64,000 bases of DNA from Polynucleobacter sp. AM-25C3 (GTDB lineage Bacteria > Pseudomonadota > Gammaproteobacteria > Burkholderiales > Burkholderiaceae): assembly GCF_018882335.1 (NCBI RefSeq), contig NZ_JACVOS010000003.1, forward strand, positions 1 to 64,000, read 5' to 3'. Below the pieces are notes generated by a model, which saw only the letters and a list, made by a program, of their open reading frames with translations, ran no database searches and was not told the origin of the DNA. Position numbers and translations under genes: made by a program. Below are positions 56,564 through 64,000 of this stretch, piece by piece (positions within the stretch are counted from its first letter, which is position 1; every line of letters begins with the position of its first letter).

Positions 56564-58105
56564 ATGCAACTCAACCCTTCCGAGATCAGTGAACTGATCA
56601 AAAGCCGAATTAGCGAAATGGGTGTTGATTCCCAACTTCGCAACGAAGGCACTGTAATTTCAGTGACCGACGGTATTTGCCGCGTACACGGCTTGTCTGG
56701 TGTTATGCAGGGCGAAATGTTGGAATTTCCAAACAACACAATCGGCCTCGCTTTGAACCTTGAGCGTGATTCAGTTGGTGCTGTGGTGTTGGGTGAATAC
56801 ACCCACATTAAAGAAGGCGACCCAGTTAAATGTACTGGCCGCATTTTGGAAGTTCCAGTTGGTCCAGAGTTGCTCGGTCGCGTTGTAAACGCACTCGGTC
56901 AGCCGATTGATGGCAAAGGCCCAGTCAATGCAAAGTTAACTGACTTTATTGAAAAAGTGGCTCCAGGCGTGATTGCACGTCAATCCGTTAGCCAGCCAGT
57001 TCAAACTGGTCTGAAGGCGATTGATGCAATGGTTCCAATTGGCCGCGGTCAGCGCGAGTTGATCATTGGCGACCGTCAAACCGGTAAAACAGCTGTTGCG
57101 ATTGATGCGATCATTAACCAAAAAGGCAAAGGCGTTTATTGCGTCTATGTTGCGATTGGTCAAAAGGCTTCTACTATTGCTAACGTGGTTCGCAAACTTA
57201 CCGAATTGGGTGCGATGGAGTACACCGTTGTTGTTGCAGCGAGTGCCTCTGATTCTGCAGCGATGCAGTACCTTTCTGCATATGCAGGTTGCACAATGGG
57301 CGAATATTTCCGTGACCGTGGTGAAGACGCATTGATCGTTTATGACGATTTAACAAAACAAGCCGTTGCATACCGTCAGATTTCTTTGCTCTTGCGTCGC
57401 CCACCAGGCCGCGAAGCTTACCCTGGCGACGTGTTCTATCTCCACTCACGTTTGCTTGAGCGCGCTGCTCGTGTAAATGCTGAATATGTAGAGAAATTTA
57501 CAAATGGTTCAGTAAAAGGCAAAACAGGTTCTTTGACCGCGCTGCCAATTATTGAAACTCAAGCTGGTGACGTTTCTGCATTCGTTCCAACAAACGTCAT
57601 TTCGATTACCGACGGTCAGATCTTCTTGGAAACTGACTTGTTTAACGCTGGCGTACGTCCTGCGATTAACGCTGGTATTTCTGTTTCACGTGTTGGTGGT
57701 GCAGCTCAAACCAAAGTGATTAAGAAGTTGTCTGGTGGTATTCGTACCGACTTGGCGCAGTATCGTGAATTAGCAGCATTTGCCCAGTTCGCTTCTGACT
57801 TGGACGATGCAACCCGCAAGCAGTTGGAGCGTGGTCGTCGCGTTACTGAGTTATGCAAGCAAGCTCAATACAAGCCGTTGCAAGTTTGGGAAATGGCTGC
57901 CTCACTCTACGCAGTTAACAATGGTTTCTTTGATGACCTTGAAGTGAAGAACGTATTGGCGTTCGAAAAAGGTTTGCAAGATCATTTGAAATCTAAATAC
58001 GCCGACTTAGTTGCTCGTATTGAAGACATAAAAGACTTGAGCAAAGATGACGAAGCTGCTTTGCGTGCTGCAATTGAGGATTACAAGCGCTCAGCCTCTT
58101 TTTAA
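56564..58105 (+). CDS. atpA: ATP synthase F1 subunit alpha
   Basis: The 513-residue protein has Walker [11 protein letters not shown] near residue 169 and the alpha signature [17 protein letters not shown] near 365. [19 protein letters not shown] is also present. It makes the regulatory nucleotide site of F1. CAGGAG at 56550-56555 precedes the ATG. Confidence 0.98.
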   Translation: MQLNPSEISELIKSRISEMGVDSQLRNEGTVISVTDGICRVHGLSGVMQGEMLEFPNNTIGLALNLERDSVGAVVLGEYTHIKEGDPVKCTGRILEVPVGPELLGRVVNALGQPIDGKGPVNAKLTDFIEKVAPGVIARQSVSQPVQTGLKAIDAMVPIGRGQRELIIGDRQTGKTAVAIDAIINQKGKGVYCVYVAIGQKASTIANVVRKLTELGAMEYTVVVAASASDSAAMQYLSAYAGCTMGEYFRDRGEDALIVYDDLTKQAVAYRQISLLLRRPPGREAYPGDVFYLHSRLLERAARVNAEYVEKFTNGSVKGKTGSLTALPIIETQAGDVSAFVPTNVISITDGQIFLETDLFNAGVRPAINAGISVSRVGGAAQTKVIKKLSGGIRTDLAQYRELAAFAQFASDLDDATRKQLERGRRVTELCKQAQYKPLQVWEMAASLYAVNNGFFDDLEVKNVLAFEKGLQDHLKSKYADLVARIEDIKDLSKDDEAALRAAIEDYKRSASF

Positions 58106-58122
58106 GAAGGCCCGCATAAATC

Positions 58123-58992
58123 ATGGCAAGCACAAAAGAGATACGATCAAAGATCAAGAGCGTGCAAAACACGCGCAAGATCACGAAGGCAATGGAAATG
58201 GTCGCCGCATCCAAGATGCGTCGCGCTCAGGAGCGCATGCGTAATGCGCGCCCATACGCTGAAAAAATTCGTGAGATTGTTGCCAATCTTTCTAAAGCCA
58301 ATCCTGAGTTCCGCCCTGCTTACATGGCAACTCGTGAGGTAAAGAAAGTTGGCACTATCTTGGTTACAACAGACAAGGGCTTGTGTGGTGGCTTGAATAC
58401 CAACGTCCTGCGTTTAGTGACCAATCAAGTGCGCGATATGGAGGCTACCCAAGTTGCTATTGAGTACACCGCCATTGGTTCAAAGGGTCTTCAGTTTTTA
58501 AATCGCTCAAAAGCAAAATTGATTTCACAAACCACCCATATTGGCGATACGCCGCATATGGATGTGTTGATCGGCGCAATTACTGCTCAGCTGGAAGCCT
58601 TTGAGCGCGGCGAGATTGACGCTGTTTATTTGGCGTACAACCGCTTTGTCAATGCGATGAAGCAAGAAGCAGTTATTGAAAAGCTTTTACCATTGGAGCC
58701 AGCCGCATTAACTCCAGAAGAGAAGTCTGGCCACTCTTGGGATTACATCTACGAGCCTGATGCAGAGTCCATTTTGAATGGCTTGTTAAAGCGTTACGTA
58801 GAAGCAATGATTTATCAAGCTGTTGCTGAAAACATGGCTTCAGAACAATCTGCACGCATGGTCTCAATGAAGGCCGCTTCAGATAATGCGAAGAACGTGA
58901 TTGGCGAATTGCAATTGGAATACAACAAAACACGACAAGCTGCTATTACTAAAGAGCTGTCAGAGATTGTTGGTGGAGCGGCTGCGGTTTAA
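58123..58992 (+). CDS. atpG: ATP synthase F1 subunit gamma
   Basis: The 289-residue protein begins with the coiled-coil shaft [20 protein letters not shown] and has [13 protein letters not shown] and the C-terminal MKAASDNA. It rotates inside the alpha/beta ring. Confidence 0.97.
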   Translation: MASTKEIRSKIKSVQNTRKITKAMEMVAASKMRRAQERMRNARPYAEKIREIVANLSKANPEFRPAYMATREVKKVGTILVTTDKGLCGGLNTNVLRLVTNQVRDMEATQVAIEYTAIGSKGLQFLNRSKAKLISQTTHIGDTPHMDVLIGAITAQLEAFERGEIDAVYLAYNRFVNAMKQEAVIEKLLPLEPAALTPEEKSGHSWDYIYEPDAESILNGLLKRYVEAMIYQAVAENMASEQSARMVSMKAASDNAKNVIGELQLEYNKTRQAAITKELSEIVGGAAAV

Positions 58993-59032
58993 GCGGTCAG
59001 CGTTTAGGAATACGAAAGAATTCAGGAATTAA

Positions 59033-60448
<1,416 letters not shown>

Positions 60449-60469
60449 TCGAACTCATCTAGGGAAATT

Positions 60470-60886
60470 ATGTCAACCATACGCGTCGATGTAGTAAGTG
60501 CTGAGCAATCTATTTTCAGCGGTGAAGCCAAGTTTGTTGCGCTTCCTGGTGAAAATGGTGAGCTCGGTATTTTGCGCGGCCACACTCCTTTGATTACACG
60601 TATTCGTCCAGGTTCAGTTCGTATTGAAAAAGCTGATGGTGATGAAGAGTTTGTATTCGTAGCGGGTGGCTATTTAGAAGTTCAGCCTGACCGTGTCACC
60701 GTTTTAGCGGATACCGCTATTCGTGGCCATGATCTTGATGAAGCCAAGGCTAATGAAGCCAAGAAGCGTGCTGAAGAAGCAATGCAGAATCGTGGTACTG
60801 ACTTTGATTTGGCGCTGGCTCAATCAGAGTTCGCAATGGCTGCAGCACAGCTTGCAGCAATTGCACGCTTTCGTCGTAAAAAGTAA
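60470..60886 (+). CDS. atpC: ATP synthase F1 subunit epsilon
   Basis: The 138-residue protein begins with the beta-sandwich [17 protein letters not shown] and has [18 protein letters not shown] two-helix C-terminal part (about 90-135) follows, which can inhibit rotation. It is the last gene of the ATP synthase cluster. Confidence 0.96.
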   Translation: MSTIRVDVVSAEQSIFSGEAKFVALPGENGELGILRGHTPLITRIRPGSVRIEKADGDEEFVFVAGGYLEVQPDRVTVLADTAIRGHDLDEAKANEAKKRAEEAMQNRGTDFDLALAQSEFAMAAAQLAAIARFRRKK

Positions 60887-60901
60887 GAACCGGTCATCCC
60901 C

Positions 60902-62014
60902 TTGTTGTTAAACGATCGGTTTTTAAAAGCCTGCTTGGGCGAAGCGGTTGATCAAACACCGCTTTGGCTCATGCGCCAAGCGGGACGCTATCTCCCTGAA
61001 TACAATGCCACTCGAGCACGGGCTGGTAGCTTTTTAGGTCTCGCAAAAAATCCTGCATATGCTACTGAAGTAACGCTTCAGCCATTGGATCGCTATCCTT
61101 TAGACGCGGCAATTTTATTCTCCGATATTTTGACCATTCCTGATGCAATGGGTTTGGGTTTGAAATTTACTGCAGGTGAAGGCCCCAGCTTTGATCACCC
61201 GCTGCGCACTGAAGAGGCAGTTAAGAAATTACGCGTTGCTGATATGGACCAGCTCAAATACGTATTTGATGCAGTCTCAGAAATTCGTAAAGCGTTAATT
61301 CAAGATGGTAAGCAGCGCGTTCCTTTAATTGGCTTCTCCGGAAGCCCCTGGACATTGGCTTGCTACATGATTGATGGTTCAGGTTCTGATGATTTTCGTC
61401 ATGCCAAGACCATGATGTTTAGTCGCCCCGATCTCTTGGAGCATATTCTCGAGATCAATGTGCAGTCGGTTGCGGCCTACTTAATTGAGCAAGTAAAAGC
61501 CGGCGCACAAGCGCTGATGATTTTTGATACCTGGGGAGGCTTGCTTCCTGATGGCTGGTATCAGCGCATGTCATTGGCTGCAATGCAAAAAGTCATTGCA
61601 CTATTGCCGCGCGAACATGAGGGTCGCAAGATCCCAATCATCATGTTTACCAAGGGTGGTGGCATTTGGTTAAATGACATGGCTCAAGTAGGTGCGGATG
61701 TTATCGCAATCGACTGGACTATGCGCTTGAGCCGTGCCCGTAAGCAGCTTCTTGAGATCAATAAGCCAATAGCGCTACAGGGCAATTTAGATCCGCTCAT
61801 CTTATTTTCAGAGCCAAAGCAGATTGCAGCGGCAGCCGAAGATATTTTGACTGACTTGGCTGGCGCCCCTGCATTAAAGACTGGCTTACATTCACTAGAT
61901 GGCCATATCTTTAATCTAGGCCATGGCATTAATCAATTTACGCCTCCCGAAAGCGTGGCAGCCCTCTCCGAGACGGTAATCTCCAAGTCAAAAGCCCTGC
62001 GGGCAAAGCAATAA
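60902..62014 (+). CDS. hemE: Uroporphyrinogen decarboxylase
   Basis: The 370-residue protein shows the HemE signatures [16 protein letters not shown] near 20 and [19 protein letters not shown] near 143. It converts uroporphyrinogen III to coproporphyrinogen III. The start is a TTG at 60902 or 60905, 15-18 bp behind atpC, so it may be cotranscribed with the ATP synthase genes. Confidence 0.94.
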   Translation: MLLNDRFLKACLGEAVDQTPLWLMRQAGRYLPEYNATRARAGSFLGLAKNPAYATEVTLQPLDRYPLDAAILFSDILTIPDAMGLGLKFTAGEGPSFDHPLRTEEAVKKLRVADMDQLKYVFDAVSEIRKALIQDGKQRVPLIGFSGSPWTLACYMIDGSGSDDFRHAKTMMFSRPDLLEHILEINVQSVAAYLIEQVKAGAQALMIFDTWGGLLPDGWYQRMSLAAMQKVIALLPREHEGRKIPIIMFTKGGGIWLNDMAQVGADVIAIDWTMRLSRARKQLLEINKPIALQGNLDPLILFSEPKQIAAAAEDILTDLAGAPALKTGLHSLDGHIFNLGHGINQFTPPESVAALSETVISKSKALRAKQ

Positions 62015-62055
62015 TCCCAAGTAATTGCTAACTTAGTCAGAATTCTGGCAAAAAG

Positions 62056-62251
62056 TTATGCACAGATCTGTGCAGAAGAATAAATACAGTGAGATTCGTG
62101 AGAAATATAAAGATTCACCTTTACTAACTCATATAACATACTGATTTATATAAATAAATAAGAAAATGCCTAATTTAAGTGCAAGTCAGTATTCCTATAA
62201 AATAAGCAAAGAAATCCTAATTTGCGAATGATATCCACAGACTTATCCACA
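62056..62251. promoter_or_regulatory. DnaA-box-like sites and palindrome upstream of priA
   Basis: TTATGCACA at 62056-62064 overlaps the perfect 14-bp palindrome GCACAGATCTGTGC at 62060-62073. ATATCCACA lies at 62231-62239 and a perfect TTATCCACA at 62243-62251. The intervening sequence is very A+T-rich. The perfect box is only 25 bp before the priA start. Confidence 0.6.
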
Positions 62252-62275
62252 GGATCAGACAGAAAATTTTAGTAA

Positions 62276-64000
62276 ATGACGCTTAAACCCATAGTGGTAC
62301 AGGTAGTGATTGATAAGCCTTTGGCCCAGGGCTTTGATTACTTATGGGATGCTGAAAAATTAGGCAAATTACCAGAAATTGGGAATATTGTTGAGTTGCC
62401 ATTTGCCAGATCTAAGGCAATTGGCCTTGTAATAAAAGTGAGTGATCACTCCGATTATGAGATCGAAAAACTCAAATTTGTTGACCGTCTAGCGCCCTTG
62501 CCACCCCTTGACCCCGCATCATTGCGATTAATGAATTTTGCTAGTCAATACTATGTCCATGCGCTGGGGGAAACTATTTTGCCAACGATTCCACAGATGT
62601 GGAAAAAGGCAGATGAATGGGAAAAGATTCCGCAAAAATTAGAATCAGCCGAGAAGAAAAAGAAAAAGTCGATTAATGTAGCCGTAGAAGGATTGATTAC
62701 AGAAGATCAATTAAATCCAAATCAGAAAAATGCACTGGAAGCATTGCTCGCTGATGAAGAGGTAAAAAAAGGATTTCGGGCAATATTGTTGCAGGGTCAA
62801 ACAGGCAGCGGCAAGACGGCAGTATTTCTCAACTGGATCGCTAGCATTTTGAAAGACGAGAGTGCGCAAGTTTTATTGCTGGTGCCCGAGATCAACTTGA
62901 CGCCACAATTAGAGAGGCGGGTGCGCGCCTACTTCCCAGAAAAAAGGATGGCGGTTCTTCACAGTGGAGTCAGCGAGAAAAAAAGAGGCATTGCTTGGTA
63001 TGAGGCGATGATCGGCAAGGCGCAAATTATTTTGGGAACACGTTTGGCAGCACTAACGCCGATGCCAAATTTACGAGCAATTGTTGTGGATGAAGAGCAT
63101 GACTCATCTTATAAGCAGCAAGATGGCATTCGCTACTCTGCACGAGATTTAGCAATTTGGCGCGCACATGATCTAAAGGTGCCAATCCTTTTGGCTTCTG
63201 CTACACCATCGCTTGAAACATGGATGGCAGCACAATCTGGCCGCTATGAATACATTCGACTAGATCAACGAGCTCAAGGCGCTGCATTACCCAGCGTGCA
63301 CTTAATTAATACGAGAGATCCACAAAACCAATTTAGTCCTGGCGATCAAGGCGCGCCCAAACAAAAAAGTTTAATTACAAAGACGCTTGCGAAGGCAATC
63401 AGTAAATCACTGGAGGCCAAACAGCAGAGCCTCATTCTGATTAACCGCCGTGGATACGCTCCGGTCTTAAGTTGTTCCGCATGTAATTGGCTATCGAAAT
63501 GTACGCAATGCTCCACTTATACGGTGATGCATAAGGCGGGTGCATTAGGAAGAAGATCAGTATTGAGTTGCCATCATTGCGGATTGGTAAAGCCCATTCC
63601 ACAGTTCTGCCCAGACTGTGGAAACGCAGATTTAAAAACATTAGGCCATGGCACGCAAAAGCTAGAGGATGCTATTGAGGAGATGTGGCCGCAAGCGAGA
63701 GTCCTACGGGTCGACACAGATTCCAGCAGAAAGAGTAAGGGAGCAGAGGCGCTCTTTCAGGAGATTCATGATGGCAATGTAGACATTGTGGTTGGCACGC
63801 AAATGATTGCCAAAGGTCATGACTATCAAAATATTGGTTTGGTTGCAGTGTTGGATGCTGATAGCCGACTCTATTCTGCGGATTTTAGAGCAGCCGAAAG
63901 ATTGTTTGCGCAGTTGGTTCAAGTCGCCGGGCGAGCTGGAAGATCTGGAACTAGTGGAGAAAAGGGTGGCGACATTTATATTGAAACTCAATATCCAGAG
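62276..64000 (+). CDS. priA: Primosomal protein N' (replication restart helicase), partial
   Basis: The frame opens at ATG 62276 (MTLKPIVVQVVIDKPLAQGF) and is still open at the window end (575 codons), so the C terminus is missing. Seen are the N-terminal DNA-binding domain (1-105), Walker A LLQGQTGSGKTAVF near 170-183, and DEEHDSSYKQQDGIRYSARD as the DEAH-like box. A zinc-binding CSACNW...CTQC, CHHCG, CPDCG cluster lies near 400-445. PriA reloads DnaB at stalled forks. It lies behind a DnaA-box-rich spacer. Confidence 0.96.
   Translation, partial: MTLKPIVVQVVIDKPLAQGFDYLWDAEKLGKLPEIGNIVELPFARSKAIGLVIKVSDHSDYEIEKLKFVDRLAPLPPLDPASLRLMNFASQYYVHALGETILPTIPQMWKKADEWEKIPQKLESAEKKKKKSINVAVEGLITEDQLNPNQKNALEALLADEEVKKGFRAILLQGQTGSGKTAVFLNWIASILKDESAQVLLLVPEINLTPQLERRVRAYFPEKRMAVLHSGVSEKKRGIAWYEAMIGKAQIILGTRLAALTPMPNLRAIVVDEEHDSSYKQQDGIRYSARDLAIWRAHDLKVPILLASATPSLETWMAAQSGRYEYIRLDQRAQGAALPSVHLINTRDPQNQFSPGDQGAPKQKSLITKTLAKAISKSLEAKQQSLILINRRGYAPVLSCSACNWLSKCTQCSTYTVMHKAGALGRRSVLSCHHCGLVKPIPQFCPDCGNADLKTLGHGTQKLEDAIEEMWPQARVLRVDTDSSRKSKGAEALFQEIHDGNVDIVVGTQMIAKGHDYQNIGLVAVLDADSRLYSADFRAAERLFAQLVQVAGRAGRSGTSGEKGGDIYIETQYPE

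Noticed and set aside
57682..57697. TGTTTCACGTG within atpA resembling parS
   Set aside because: Only the first 11 bases match; five of the last five bases differ from the palindrome, so ParB binding is unlikely and the match is explained by coding sequence.

Overview
The window looks like the replication-origin region of a betaproteobacterium, most likely Burkholderiaceae of the Polynucleobacter type. This rests on the gene order rpmH-rnpA-yidD-yidC-mnmE / dnaA-dnaN-gyrB / mnmG-rsmG-parA-parB-atp-hemE-priA, a NtrYX-like pair behind rsmB, and the modest G+C content. The species name is inference; no database search was possible.

Region 1 (about 133-13864) is a genomic island in the 3' end of a tRNA-Phe gene. 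A 49-bp direct repeat made of the tRNA 3' half marks both ends (133-181 and 13816-13864), and a tyrosine integrase sits next to the intact tRNA. The island is visibly A+T-richer than the rest. It carries a restriction-modification pair, a HUH-type replication initiator, two further tyrosine recombinases, a PhaR-like protein, a putative alpha/beta hydrolase beside a membrane protein, a repeat-rich secreted protein and many unknown small genes. Two small genes share a duplicated 5' leader with identical internal spacing.

Region 2 (about 13.9-18.0 kb) is a second, older-looking rearrangement at the same tRNA. A Kelch-repeat lipoprotein and a secreted amidohydrolase lie between two ~190-bp direct repeats, and the outer repeat is fused to a 33-nt 5' remnant of tRNA-Phe.

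Region 3 (18.0-38.2 kb) is core chromosome. It holds an OsmC-YcaO fusion, the def-fmt-htpX-rsmB-DUF4390-ntrY-ntrX-like operon, a core-only DprA, topoisomerase III overlapping tail-to-tail with a MnmC-type FAD oxidoreductase, pckG, and the leftward mnmE-yidC-yidD-rnpA-rpmH cluster.

Region 4 (38.2-64 kb) starts with oriC. DnaA boxes flank dnaA, and a DnaA-trio-like unwinding element precedes dnaN. Then come gyrB, a SET-domain protein, a branched-chain-type ABC transporter, mnmG-rsmG-parA-parB with two parS sites, the nine-gene ATP synthase operon, hemE, and a priA gene cut by the window end. DnaA boxes and a palindrome lie just upstream of priA.
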